Positions 12,801 to 25,094 of a DNA stretch of 64,000 nt are shown here, one piece after another; the first letter of the stretch is position 1; each line of letters starts with the position of its first letter. The position numbers and the translations under genes are program-made. Source of the stretch: Boswellia sacra. Lineage: Eukaryota; Streptophyta; Magnoliopsida; Sapindales; Burseraceae. The stretch covers positions 1 to 64,000 of the forward strand of contig SNVD02004904.1 in the NCBI GenBank assembly GCA_013180625.2, read 5' to 3'. A model generated the notes under the pieces. The model did not search any database. It was not told the origin of the DNA and saw only the letters and a program-made list of their open reading frames with translations.

Positions 12801-15800
12801 CTATAACATCTAACTTGGATATTATGATCAGATTATAGTGGATGTCTGCTTATGTAAACCCAATCTATCGGTATGCAATGAATTCTAACAAGGGTGGCAA
12901 TGACAGTGGCATTGGCTTAAGGTTCTACATGACAAAATGAATACGTCTTTATCTTTATTTGGTGCTTAGACATTGGTGACATAAAGAATTGGAATACTAG
13001 AAATGTTTGTCTAATTTTGATTTGTTGTTAACTGTCAACTCCTCCAACTCATTGGTTGATTCTTCTCAGATATCAATAAGGTGCTTATGTAGAAAGGGTA
13101 ACCATTTTTGTAGGTTCATGTTCTCTCTTATGCAACTTATTTTCTTACAGGAAATTTAAGGAAAGAAAAAAAGAATTCTGGCATTTTCAAGCAGAATTCT
13201 GTATATAACTCTCATGTCTTTTGTTAAGTTTGCCACTTTACCTAAAAGCTTAAGCTAGTAGGTGGGTGCATAACATCAGTTCTATACTTTAATACGCCCC
13301 CTCACGTGTATGGCCTCACGTTTTTTTCTTTCTTTTTTTTTTGCACGTGGGCGAGGCCTTACAAACCTCTTTTGGGTTTTTGTGTGGGCCAATTTAATTT
13401 CTTTTTTAATTTGCAGCGGGGGGATTCGAACCTTAGACCGTTAGGTTAAAGGGTTCTGATGCCAAGTTAAGTTTGCCACTTTACCTAAAAGCTTAAGCTA
13501 CTAGGCGTGGGCTTAACATTAGTTTTATACTTTAATATCTTTAAATTTTCGTTTCTTTTGACAAAGAAATATGTCTCTCTTTTTTCTCATTTTCCTTGTT
13601 GCAGAAACGATAGTGCTGAGCCATTGCAGAAGTGGCATGTCTATGTGACCGGTCACAGTCTAGGTGGTGCATTAGCTACCCTCCTTGCCCTTGAGCTTTC
13701 ATCAAGTCAATTAGTGAAGTGAGTTATTTCCATTTCCTTACAATAGCTATTCTTTTGTCTTCATCATAATGTACACCCACTTTTGTGTGATTGTTCTGGA
13801 AAGAGTTCTTGAAGAGTTCAAGCTAAGTTTTGGTGGCTACCATCTAATTCCTGTGAACTAAAACGAACATCACATCTACTCTTTTCTTACCCAGATGTTA
13901 TGTTTTCGGTTTGTAAACAAATTCAACCAAATTTCCATCCCAATCTTACTGAGATTTTCTCTGCAAGAATCCTTGTCCTCCATTATGCCCATCCAAATCC
14001 TTATTTTGCATGTGTTGATTAGCGTTTGTACCACAATTATGATATGAGTTGAATGCCAAGAAAGAGCAAAGTACCAGTTTCATGAATGTGTGGTTGTTAT
14101 AGCTCAAGCATAGAATAATGTCAATGCACTGTGTATGTATAATGAATAATATATAAAACCCTTGCTAAAACTAATATTGAGCCAAAAAATCGAAACTAAG
14201 CATGTGTTCATAGAAGTGTAGTATGCCTTCTAAAACTTCAAGATCAATTGATTTAGAAGTTGGTAAATATGAGTTGTTCCTTCCTGGTTAAATGAAAATT
14301 GATTGTATATTGAGAAATTAAATCTGTTGAAATGATTCGGTAATCTTAAAAAGTTCCTGAAAATCATTGTAACCCAGTGTCTAAATTCTTATGTTATTTA
14401 TGATTGATTATGTTTAATACATGTTTTTGTGCGGTACACATAAATATTAGGTTTCCTGTTCTTTTTGTGCATCAGGCGTGGGGCAATTACCGTAACTATG
14501 TATAACTTCGGATCTCCCAGAGTTGGTAACAAAAGATTTGCGGATGTTTATAACGAGGTAATAAAACATCTTATGTTTTTGGTTCAGTTATAATGAGGTA
14601 AGTCTTCCTCATGGAAAATGAATGGTCTTATTCTTTAATTCATAGGAATACTAATTTGAAAATTTTATGTTAGCAGCTGAACTACTTCTATGCTATCATC
14701 TCTGAAATCTTGTTGATGTGTTTCTGAGAGGAATATACTTTATAAAACATAGCTTTGATGTAAGTTCAATGGCTAGAAATTTGCGTTAAAAACTTGTGAT
14801 AAAAGATATCTATTTACTGATGTAAAAAGCACATGGTTGTTTCACCTATAACTCCTGTAAATGAAAACCAGTTAGGCATACATGAATAACTAGCCACTTT
14901 TTATAACTTATTTCATGTATTTCATGCATATAAGAAACATTACTCATGTAAAAATGTATTAGAATTTCAAGTTATAGGTAATTTGTATTTATAACATAAT
15001 TGAATGCTTGCAGACTACAAGACATGCTTGAAACACTTCTTGTGAGCTTGACTTTTTGTTTGAGTTCAGTTGAAGCTCAATTTCAATTTTAATGAACCAA
15101 GTGCATTCTGTTATGTATGGTGACTACTTGATTCAATTACATAATCTTAAATAGCAGTTTCTAACATATTTTTTGCAGAACGAGGATGTCTAACTCTAAA
15201 ATATCTGTTCCATGTTTCTTGCTTACAATTAGGATGTTTAGCTAATACATGTTGTTTATTAAATTTGCAGAAAGTTAAAGATAGTTGGAGAGTTGTGAAC
15301 CACAGAGACATAATTCCTACTGTCCCACGTTTGATGGGGTATTGCCATGTTGCTCAACCTCTTTATCTCACAACTGGATATCTCTTAGATACCTTGGTGA
15401 GTTATTTATTTTACGTTCTGCTCCACTGTTTGCATAGGGTTTAAAATTTTGAATCCACTGAAATTCTAATTCTGAAAACAAGCAAGGTTAAGAAGCTATT
15501 TGAGAAATAGCAAAACGCTAGTTTTTTTATTTTGTTTAATCAAGTTCAATTGTCAAAGATGAAAAGTACCCTTATCTATTAAGATATGTTTGATGATATT
15601 AAGCCAAATTGCTAGATAATTAATATATTAGATTATTGTTGAGCTTTGACATCCGTGCTTGGTGAAAATGCCGTATATTTGTAACTTAATATGAACTTGA
15701 CTAAATAATTGGGAAAACAAAGAGGTGGTTGTATTTTTTCTATTCTCTTTTCAATTTCGTTCACTCCCTGTCTACTAGTAGAGTCGTCTTAGCTAATGAC

Positions 15801-16506
15801 TACAGTAAATTATACCCTTTAAACTTTGGTATTCAGGAAAGCATGGAGGTTCTTAAAGATGGTTACCACGGTGATGTGATCGGGGAGTACACACCCGATG
15901 TTCTTGTCAGTGAAGTAGTATGTTTCTTTACTCACTCGATCATTTCACTTTTTCTGGTCTTGCAGTAAAATTTATTCAAGAGCTTTAACCCATCAACGTT
16001 TTAATCCAAGTTTCATAATATACGTATCTACATGAATGTTTTTCTGTTTCTAACTTGTATAAATTGAGAACGTTTTGACAGATGAAAGGCGAGAGGGAAC
16101 TAATTGAGAAGATTTTGCAAACTGAGATCAATATATTTCGTGCAATTCGAGATGGGAGTGCCCTTATGCAGCATATGGAGGATTTTTATTACATCTCACT
16201 CCTAGAGGTACAGATAATGGGTTCAACAATTAATAATTAGAATGCGCATACTGAAGTTCGCTTGGGTGACAGCAGCATTGCTTTGTTAATTATCAAATAA
16301 ATGGGTCATGTTATTTTTATTATTATTAATTTGACAACCCAGAAATCAGTCGTCCATTCACCGTGTTCGCTGAGTTCTTAAACTGGGGTTACATCGTATA
16401 ATCGGTTTTAACATCATCTTGTTGCTTTCTTCAGACGGTGAGAAAGAGATACCGACCTTCCACAATTTCACAGACCGATGAACAAAGTCGCACGTCAATC
16501 GGCTAA
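6834..16506 (+). CDS. HIL1: Plastid C2 plus class 3 lipase (HIL1-like), 18 exons
   Basis: Exons: 6834-7157, 7284-7342, 7529-7610, 7842-7909, 8222-8291, 9132-9213, 9320-9384, 10406-11407, 11525-11587, 11660-11706, 11996-12041, 12162-12241, 13605-13718, 14476-14557, 15271-15396, 15837-15917, 16082-16207, 16435-16506. They total 2589 nt and stay in phase to a TAA, giving 862 residues. The N-terminus is Ser-rich and basic, like a chloroplast transit peptide. A hydrophobic segment follows (about 88-108, FDINLAVILAGFAFEAY). The C2 domain (about 138-251) keeps acidic Ca-site residues D153, D159 and D206. A long low-complexity linker leads to the class 3 lipase domain with GHSLG (Ser681), probable Asp741 in RDIIPTVP and His754 in GYCHVAQ. 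Arabidopsis HIL1 (At4g13550) is a heat-induced plastid lipase acting on polyunsaturated galactolipid (MGDG). Intron 5 has a GC donor and intron 8 is a frame-preserving 117 nt. Start chosen at 6834 because transit-like residues begin there. Confidence 0.9.
13225..13536 (-). mobile_element. TRIM-like miniature LTR element in intron 12
   Basis: Two direct repeats of about 70 bp (13225-13295 and 13466-13536, sharing GTTTGCCACTTTACCTAAAA and AGCTTAAGCTA) flank about 170 bp of non-coding DNA. On the minus strand the inner side of the right repeat is followed by TTGGCATCAGAACCC, close to the TGGTATCAGAGC primer-binding site complementary to initiator Met tRNA. A GGTTCGAATCCCCCC string follows. The repeats plus PBS suggest a TRIM; a tRNA-derived SINE is the alternative because of the B-box-like string. 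Confidence 0.6.
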
Positions 16507-16593
16507 GAAAAGTACAGATCAAGGCCAACACCGGTTGGAGTATTATGGGTGTTATTAGTCAGTGTGACCTCAATAAGATGTCCTTCTACACTC

Positions 16594-16599
16594 AATAAA
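16594..16599 (+). terminator. Candidate poly(A) signal of the HIL1-like gene
   Basis: AATAAA lies 88 bases after the stop codon in a T-rich context, a usual position for a plant polyadenylation signal. Confidence 0.45.
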
Positions 16600-16952
16600 A
16601 TTTATTCTATATGTTCTGCAATGGCATCACATCAAATATTGTACATTGTACATTTTTTTATTACATCAAATACAAAATTGCTGACCCATTCTATGTACTT
16701 TATATCAAACACGTAAGTTAGTTCTGCCCTTTCTTTCTTGGAGATAATTAGCACAAGCTCAGTATAAAATTTAATGACAATAAAAAGTTTACATGATACC
16801 CTAAAATAGTGTTACAAGCAGTAAAATGTTGGCAGAATTAAATGCTAATCCAACAGAAAACATCTTGTACTTGAGAAATCTTTCCAGATAAATAGAAAAA
16901 CACTAAGTCTTATGTAAGATTTACTAAATATTGGACAGTGATGACATCTGAG

Positions 16953-16981
16953 ATTGAGCTTGAGCTTGAGCTTGAGCTTGA
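16953..16981. repeat. (GAGCTT)n microsatellite
   Basis: About four and a half perfect copies of the hexamer GAGCTT. Confidence 0.85.
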
Positions 16982-17149
16982 CCATGAATGGAAGAATGAA
17001 AATAAAATGCTCACATGGCCAGTACAAATATCTTGAGGGGGCAAAATGCATGAGAAAAATTTAATAATGCAAAAAGTTTTAGTAGTTCAAGCATAATTGA
17101 ACCGTGATTGGTACCGAGAGTTTGCGACTAGATTACATATGGTATTATC

Positions 17150-17850
17150 TTTATGTTTAGTGCAATATAGGACTAAAATATATTATTATATGATAATTTT
17201 TAAGAAATTAATTTTAAAACATAAAATTGCTTAATTTTTATTCAAAATTAATTTAATTATTTATAAAATATTTTACAATATTATATTAATTTTTATTTGA
17301 TGATATGATATGATATATTTATATTTATCATATTATATATATAATTTTATAGTTCCATTAAATTATTAACTGTATAACAATTGTTTATATAATAATAATA
17401 AATTTATTTTACAATATTTTACTTATTTATAATAATTTTAATTTAAAAATAATATTATTTTAAATATAAATGACTTAAGATAACTATTAATGGTATGATA
17501 ATAGAAATTTTTATTGTATTTTAATAACCATTTAATAATATTTTAGTTATTTACTGCCTATTTTATTATTATTTATATTAATTTCAGTCATGAAAATACC
17601 ATCAATTTTTAATATAACTTATTTTTATAGTTATTAATGGTATGATAATACTATATATTTCATTTTAATATTTATATGATAAAATTTTAGTTATTTATTT
17701 ACTATGATACTATTATCTGTATTAATTTTAACCATAAAAAGTAATATTATTTTTAAATAAAAATTATTTAAATAATTATTAATAAAATGATAATATAACT
17801 ATTTATTGTATGCCAATATTTATTAAATAAAATTTATTATTTATTTCAAA
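17150..17850. repeat. Very AT-rich block with a degenerate repeat of about 147 bp
   Basis: The block is almost entirely A and T. TTAATGGTATGATAATA recurs at about 17487 and 17634, and a weaker copy (TTAATAAAATGATAATATA) at about 17779, each followed by similar TTTAGTTATTTA and TTAATTT..A.CAT motifs. This makes about three diverged tandem copies. No coding potential is visible. Confidence 0.55.
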
Positions 17851-19209
17851 AGACAAAAAAGGGGAGCTTGTCCCAAGCCTGGGCTTCAGAGACCCACCTC
17901 CCCCACGGGCGTATGGAGTCCCAAAAAATTTGGGGCTAAAGGGGGTAAGGGGACTAAGTGCTTGTCCCGTCCCCTCCCTCTAAAAACAAGCCAAACACAA
18001 GGATTAAGACAACTCTTTTAAAAATAGTCCAGTCCCTGCAGACAGTCACAAGGCCTAAACACTTGTATATCCTACATCACTTGTGTTCTGTGCAATTAAG
18101 GACCATCCTCAAAGGAACGGTAAGACCTCTAGACTCTAGTTGCAGAAAAGATTCAACCACACCACTTAGAAATCCATCCGAATATACCACAAGATATACA
18201 GAAGACATTCCAGGGATTCACCAGAACTAAGACCTAAAGTTGAATCAAACAAAACAAAAGTCTGCAGCCAAATCAACATTTTAAACCTGTTAATGTTCCC
18301 CCAGGGTTTTCCAAAAATTCCTCCATATCTAGAAAGAGAAAATAAAAGAGTCAATTCAAAATCCTTTCACTTTTAGCAACCGACTCTGCCTTCTACTGTA
18401 TACCCAAAAGAAAACTTGACCAAAAACCTTCATTCACATTATAAGCAGCAATCAATGAGCACCCTGATAGCTGAACTTGTACATCTACATATGATAGATC
18501 ACACAGCCACCTCAGGCAAACAAACGTCAAGTGGAAATCAAAAGCTGTTCCACCAATACATGCTAGATGATCAGCAGAAGCCCCACCCTTCCGTTCAATT
18601 TAATTAGAAATTTAAATCAAACATAAAACCACACTCGTAAATGGCTATAATCCTCAATCTCCATTCTAAGTTACCATTACCATCACTGCAACTAAGAACT
18701 CCTGTTGGACTAATCCAAAAAGCCCAAAATCAGAATATAAACAACATCTTCAAAACTCCTACTACAATCCTCATGTACCATCACTAACCGAAAATAGACA
18801 CATTAATCCATGTTTGAAAATATATGCATGCTCATTCCATTAGATTAATTCTATACATGCATATACTCATTCTTTCCAGATCTAAATTAGAGTTTTCAAA
18901 CTTAAATATGTGGTGGAAAATTTTATCAAATGCATGACCTGCTTGACCTGTCTCAAGATGAATTAAATTACTCTATGAGTCAAAACCCTAGCACCCAGAT
19001 AAAATAAATTAAGCCTAAAAGAAGATGATATACAATTTCACAATTCAAGCAATCAGAAGAGTATTTAAACACCAATCAGTTGAAGTGGACATGAATTTTA
19101 TTTATACTTAGATTACTATTATATTAATATACTGGAGATTTTAACTAAACAGAATCAAACCCTAAAATCAGCCATAGAGAAAAAGGCATCTTTTGTTTGG
19201 GCGGTAGAA
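17851..19209. other. Region between the convergent HIL1 and SMAP1 genes
   Basis: It starts with a G/C-rich patch (17866-17960) unlike its surroundings, which may be a repeat relic. It then continues as unremarkable AT-rich DNA that would include the 3' UTR of SMAP1 on the minus strand. No long reading frame or RNA gene is recognised. Confidence 0.35.
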
Positions 19210-19398
19210 TCAGTTGAAGTCATCGTCGTCGAAGTCGTCCTCGAACTTGTTGAAGAAGTCGGCGTCGGTGAGCTTGTTCTCGATGGGGATGACGCCTTCG
19301 CCGAAGATCTCGAGCGGGTCGACGTCGTCCACGTCCATCGCCACCGTCGATCCTTGCTCCTCCATGTCTCCGAAGAACTCCATCTGCATCGGCCTCAT
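19210..19398 (-). CDS. SMAP1: Small acidic protein 1 (SMAP1)
   Basis: A single-exon frame of 62 residues starts MRPMQMEFFGDMEEQGS and ends in the strongly acidic ADFFNKFEDDFDDDDFN. It matches plant SMAP1 (At4g13520) in length and overall pattern: MRPM start, MDVDDVD centre, EIFGEGV and the F/D tail. SMAP1 is a nuclear protein linked to response to the synthetic auxin 2,4-D, reported to associate with the COP9 signalosome and to be related to AXR1 function. No introns, membrane segments or enzyme motifs are seen. The local GC content is well above that of the flanks. The position next to the HIL1-like gene agrees with the Arabidopsis gene order and supports orthology. Confidence 0.9.
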   Translation of the reverse strand: MRPMQMEFFGDMEEQGSTVAMDVDDVDPLEIFGEGVIPIENKLTDADFFNKFEDDFDDDDFN

Positions 19399-19404
19399 TT
19401 TCGC

Positions 19405-19436
19405 ACCTCTCTCTTTCTCTCTCTCTCTCTCTTCTC
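19405..19436 (-). promoter_or_regulatory. GA-repeat leader of SMAP1
   Basis: A CT run on the plus strand reads as a (GA)n run about 10-35 bases upstream of the SMAP1 ATG. GA-rich leaders are common in plant genes and can bind BBR/BPC factors; the role here is inference. Confidence 0.5.
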
Positions 19437-19519
19437 ACTGAACAAGCGTAGAGCGCTGCCAATGGGATTAAGTGGACGAGAATGGGAAGTGCTACGATTA
19501 TGTCTGGCAATCCCACTGC

Positions 19520-20553
19520 TAAAATTTATTGAGTAAATATCAAGTACACCCCTAATTTTTGTCTCATATATTCACGTGATTATTTCTTTTTAATCCAAAA
19601 TCTTGATTTTTATTTTTCAAATTTACTATGGATTATTTATTTTTAAAATTTAAAATAATTTAAAATTAGTCAAATATAATATATTAGATCATTTTGAAAA
19701 TAAAAATATAAAATCTGAAAAAAAGAATACCTTAAACTTTTATAAATGCACCGAAAGGCCCTTCATATTTCCTTAGTGACCAGTTTTTTCCTCCCCTATA
19801 TAGTGCATTTACATTATTACCACTGTTGCAATCAAACATGCGCTTTAAAATGGAAATGAAAACCCAATAATAATGATTAAAATGCCTTAATAATCCATTT
19901 GTAATTGCATTAACTGTAAAAAAAACAAATCATAAAATACCCTATAAAAAAAAGGTAAATATGACCATTTGAATTAACACCAACATGCCACTACCACTGA
20001 TCTTATTATATATATCACATCTGCACCAAGCCATTTGCTCCCATTTTGCGTCCTTAAAACAAAAATAACAGGAAAACTTTAATTTTCATAATAGCACCAC
20101 CTCTTCTTGTATGATAATATAAATTAATGATAAACATTATTCGCAACATATTTAATTCTAGTGACAGGAGGAGGAGGAGGAGGAGGAGTGTTAGTCAAAT
20201 CTTTTTGTAGCAAATTGTTTTTTCTCTTAATTAATTGCCCAATCATAATAATGCATCACAAAGTGATTTATTTAATTTAATAATTAAGATTTGAACTAAA
20301 TTGAGAGGTTGCAATTCAGATCGTTGCTTGTATCATTTGTAAAAGGAGAAAACGAACCTCCTTTTAATAGAAATAGTACTAATAAATCTGTGACACGAAA
20401 AAACTAAAATACAAATACAAATATAAAGGGCTCAACCTCCGACTAAAATTTCAATTAACAATTGGCGCCTTGGCTCTAATTAAAAAGAGCCACCTAAGAA
20501 AATAAATACTCTGACTCATATGAATATGATCTTTTTGTGATTATTATCAACTC
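19520..20553. other. Intergenic region upstream of SMAP1
   Basis: AT-rich, with a (GGA)n microsatellite at about 20166-20188. No gene is visible. It ends at the LTR of the copia element, so the SMAP1 promoter must lie within it. Confidence 0.4.
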
Positions 20554-21423
20554 TGTGAGATCTGAAAGTATGATTAATTATACATAATATAACAGTAAAC
20601 TAATATAAAATGACATAGGAAGATTTACGTGGTTTGGTTATAAAAACCTACGTCTACAGACAACTTAGAGCTGCAATTTACTAAGTTTTTATTTGTACAA
20701 TCTTTATGTGCGTTTATAGCGCTGACTCATTCTCACACACTGATCTCATATTTGTAAAACAAAATCCCTCCAAAATCTTAAACTTTAGTGACGCTGCTCA
20801 CTCTCTATTGCTGGCAACTTAAGATCACACTGCTAAGTAACACATAACAACGATGTCTGACACTGAATTACATAAAGACTCAACTCGCAAGTCCTCTCAA
20901 GTGAATACTAACTCAAACAAACATAAACAAAATTCATGTATGATCACAACCTCTCATACCTAAATAAATCACTCATAAAACATAATCAAAGAAGTATTCC
21001 AATTTTGCGTTGAAGCTCTCCTCTATTTTTCTTGAAATGCCATAACATATACTTACATTTAAGTTATGTAAAATAACATTATATATATAGTGCAAAACCA
21101 GATTGCCATTTCTCACTAATTTCAAGAGAATCTCAATCAAACTTAATTCGTAAGAATAGGATAATAATCAATAATATAGGAAGTGATATAAATAAACTCC
21201 TAAGTAATTTAGAACATAAATAAAAGATACTCCTAAGTGAACTAGGATACTAGAATAATATCCCAATATAATAAGAGATATTCACTAACAATCAAATACT
21301 TCATAATATAGACTTCTAGAAACAGTGAAATAATAAAGGATATAACATAATGTTTTTTATTACAAGTTTGTCCAAAATAATCATGTGCATGGCACATGTC
21401 AATGTGTCATGTTTGACACAACA
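20554..21423 (-). repeat. 3' LTR of a SIRE-like Ty1/copia element
   Basis: About 870 bp. On the plus strand it begins TGTGAGATCTG and ends GACACAACA, so on the minus strand it starts TGTTGTGTC and ends CTCACA (TG...CA). Directly upstream on the minus strand is a purine tract (AAAAAGAAGGAGAT, 21437-21424), the expected polypurine primer site. It contains the GATTTACGTGGTTTGG string common in plant copia LTRs. The 5' LTR is absent, so no target duplication can be checked. Confidence 0.75.
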
Positions 21424-21866
21424 ATCTCCTTCTTTTTGGTAACTTGTGATGAAAATATAAAACTATTTCTAAACAATGATCTGTATGTAAAAACAAGCCT
21501 AATGCAACTGAGAACAAACATATCACACATAACTAAGAGTACCATACCAAAATAAGTAACGACTTATTAGTTATAAAACACATAACAGAAGCATTCATAA
21601 CGGGGAAATGATTGAAAACAAATAACCTACGAGAAAAAAAATCAGAGCTAATTTGACTATATAATAACTGGCAATTAAAGATATATATATTAACATAATC
21701 AAAGCTGAGTAAGCAAAATAAAAAAGCATCAAACACAGAAATAGTAATTAGTTCCTGCAAAACAAATATACAAAATAGAGCAAATATAAATGCTCCCCCT
21801 TACTCACTTCCCTTAAATTCAAGTAAGGATCAGTTCAGAGCAAAATAACATAAACAGAAATAAAAA

Positions 21867-24335
21867 TCAGTTCAAAGCAAAATAACACAAACACAAATGA
21901 AAATCATACAAATGAAAATCAGAAACCACTCTTCTCCCCTTTGATTTCAGAACAAGTGCCAAAAAAAAAAAAAGAAACAAACAGAAATGAAAATAGAAAT
22001 AGAAACTGAGTTCAAACTTGCAAACAGGAGGTGGAGAGGGAATTCCAGGCCTTTTCTTGGACCTGCCAGCCTTGGTCTTGAACATTTTTCTTGTGGTGGA
22101 TGGAGTAGGTTGCTCAGAAGTTGCTCGAGTAGCCTGTTGTCCTATTGTATCCGATGAAGATGCAGTGACTTCGGCCACAATCTTGCAAATTACCTTGTCA
22201 AGTTTTCCAGCACTGGTTTCAGTATTGTGCGACATCTCCATAAGTGATTCAGCTGTAATAGCTGATGGAATCTCCTCTACTGGCTGCTCTGGTTCAGGAG
22301 CTGGTTATGTGAATGCTTTGCATCAGGTGGTGTTAGCTCTGCTTGCTCTGGTTTTACATTTTAAGGTTCATTAGGGTGTGAAACATGAGCTGGCTCTTCT
22401 AGAAGTGGTTCATGAGGCTCTGTTTCTGCAATAGGTTGCTTCTTGGCAGATTTCTTCTTGCCAATTTTCACCTTTTTTTGTCTTTTTAGCTAATTGCCTT
22501 TAGATTTTTGCTTAGCATTCTTTTTCTTCTTCTTCTTCTTCTCTGCTGTCTTGTCTGTTCTAACAGCAATCTGTTCAGCTTGTTCCTCTTCTAGTCTACT
22601 CTCCTCTGGATGCTCCTCCATGATTTCATCATTTTTCATTAGAGGTTGTTCTTTTGCAGTATCTTTGCCTTTAATTTTTCTCTCTAATGTCGATTGTTTT
22701 GCTTTGATTTCCTTGATATCCTGCACAATATCTAGGGTTGGCAAAAAAACCCGGGTTTACCGGGTACCCGGATTTTACCCGGAGAATCCGGGTGAAAAAA
22801 ACCCGAATTTTGCGGGTTTTAAATCCGGGTGCGGGGATTGTTTTAAAAAAAAAATCCGGGTGCGGTGCGGGTGCGGTATTGTTAATAAACCCCGCACCCG
22901 CACCGCACCCGCATAATTCCTAAAAAAATTAAGAAAAAATAGGAAAAAGTATGAAAAAATCCGGGTTTTTTCTGGGTAAGGATAAAAATGAAAAAAAATC
23001 CGGGGAAATCCGGGTTTTTTTCCGGGTGCGGTGCGGGTGCGGTATGTAATATCCTAAAACTCGAAAAAACCCGGACCTGGAAAAACCCGGAAAAATCCGG
23101 AGATTTTCCGGGGTCCGGGGAAATTTTTTTTAGTCCGGTCCGGGTGCGGAATGGCCAAACCCGCACCCTCACCGGACTTTTGCCATCCCTAACAATATCA
23201 GCTAGAGCAACATTGATTAGAGCAAGTTGTTCTTCCACATTACTTATGGGATTTTTCCTAAATATTCTTGGTTTTGGTTGAGGAGTAGGCAAATCAGATT
23301 TGTCATGCAATCTAGTCTAGAAGCCTGTTGTGATCGGCTTTGGCAGAATTTTAGAGGTTTCCGTTGAACTCATAGGAACACCATTTTGACCTAAAATTCC
23401 TTGAATCAAACAAGGAAACACTAGCAAATGATAATCTGAATTATGTGGTACAATCTGGACAATCATCCTATATATCCACAAGCCTAAATTAATCGGTCTA
23501 CTTATGCCTAAACAGAACAAGAATTTCACTCTATCTTCTCTGATCTGATTTTGGTGAATGGAGGGAACCAATCAAATTGAGCTATCTTATGCAAAATTCT
23601 ATATTTCTTAGTAAGGTATTATTGATCTATTCCCTCTTTTGGATCCCAAACCAAATCATCACGACCAGTTATCTCTTTAAGAATAGCATCCATATCAAAA
23701 TTTTCATCAACCGAATGCAAAGTCCTAATAGGTCTATCAAAGAAAGTATTAATCACATTGGGAGAAAATTTTACCAATCTAACTGTACAATATACCTTGT
23801 GATAATAAAAGATTTTTGATCATCAATGGACTCAAGTATATTAGCATATTGAACAAGTGTCTTAATAGAAGGTAGAAAGTTGTTTACTATTCTGGTCCAC
23901 TATATGGACTCACGTAGCTCACCCAATCCATATCAGTTGAAATTTGAAACCTTCACTGGCCTTTCAATCTACAACTTCCTCTTTGAAGTGTATTTCAGAA
24001 AATTGTTCTTCACTTCAACCATGAGAAACTTGTTGAACTTGGGCTTAATCTTGTCCTTCATTCTCCCAACTGGAACTGATTCATCATCACTCATCGTAGA
24101 ATCAATCAGAACCTCTGCATATTGCTGCTAAGACTACTGTGACTGCGCACTGTTATGACTGGTTTGTTCAAATTCACTGGATAAAGATGTGGTACTGGTG
24201 GACTTCTCAGACTCAATTGAAGACACCATTGTTAGGATTTGATTTGATCTGGTGCTACGCAAGAGTTTTGGAACAGAGATACAAGAGAGCGACAAGAGAG
24301 AAAGGCAGAATGCAAAACGATTGTGATAGAGCACA
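21867..24335 (-). pseudogene. Env-like/third reading frame of the copia element, degraded and interrupted
   Basis: Segments of one frame can be followed on the minus strand: a Ser-rich start near 24230 (MVSSIESEKSTSTTSLSSE), a middle part near 23571-23317 with FLFCLGISRPINLGLWIY and VFPCLIQGIL, and a C-terminal part rich in Lys and Glu (near 22740-22490, predicted coiled coil). The middle part recalls the putative plant transposon protein domain seen in the extra frame of SIRE-type elements. Several stops and shifts are present, and a hAT MITE sits at 22733-23191. Function is unknown; an envelope role for such frames has never been shown. Confidence 0.5.
22733..23191. mobile_element. hAT-type MITE (459 bp) with 8-bp target duplication
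   Basis: It begins TAGGGTTGGCAAAA and ends TTTTGCCATCCCTA, terminal inverted repeats matching at 13 of 14 positions. It is flanked on both sides by ACAATATC (22725-22732 and 23192-23199), a perfect 8-bp duplication as made by hAT transposases. The interior is dominated by CCCGGGTT and GGTGCGGGTGCGG motifs in both orientations and could fold strongly. No coding capacity. Confidence 0.92.
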
Positions 24336-25094
24336 ATATAACCCTAACCGAGTTTGTGATATACTTGGAAAGAAAAAAAAAGTCCTATTCCAATTCATTT
24401 TCTGAAACAAATTCAAATTTTAATTGTCCTTCCAAAAACAAACTTAGTAATACAATTAATGAAATAAATTCAAATTTTGAGTTTGATTAAAATAAGGAAT
24501 TCTATTAGAGAAAGGATTCCCGCTACTGAAAACTCTCCCCCTCAAACCAATAATGCTACCATGGCACTTTTGATACATGGACATATAAAGAAAATCAAAT
24601 TTCAGTCAAGCTCAAACAATATCGTATGATATGAAAAAATATAACGGAAAACAATTACAGTTAACATAACAATAATATATGGACATCATATGAATCATTT
24701 TAAGGAAGCATATTTCAGAGCTGTCTATAATCACCATAAAAAAGTTGTTTACTTTTATTTTATATTCAATTGAGATGTCAAAAATAATATTTTGAGATAT
24801 TCACAAAAATTATCATAGTGGATTATGAATTAACAACAATAGCTTTCACACAATGTAGGGGTAACCTTTTTCATTTGAGTGGGTTACCTCAACATATTTC
24901 TTAGATACCCTGAGGTTACTCTTAATGATGGCTTTTACACATCATATATTGATAACTCTTTCTGTATTTTTCATTTTTAATTAGTATCTAAATAAAACAC
25001 AACAATGATTGCAGCTCACACATGCTTGATTAGAAAAAAACTTATGATATTACAGATATAATTAATATAACATAAAGCTATGCTTATCGAGAAG

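Noticed and set aside
13400..13470. tRNA gene suggested by GGTTCGAATCCCC
   Set aside because: No acceptor or anticodon stem can be formed; the string lies inside a repeat flanked by direct repeats.
19220..19516. 98-codon minus-strand frame overlapping SMAP1
   Set aside because: It is another phase of the GC-rich SMAP1 region with an Arg-rich, low-complexity translation.
22494..22916. Plus-strand open frames across the hAT MITE
   Set aside because: They are shadows of the Lys-rich minus-strand env-like frame and of the MITE's simple motifs.
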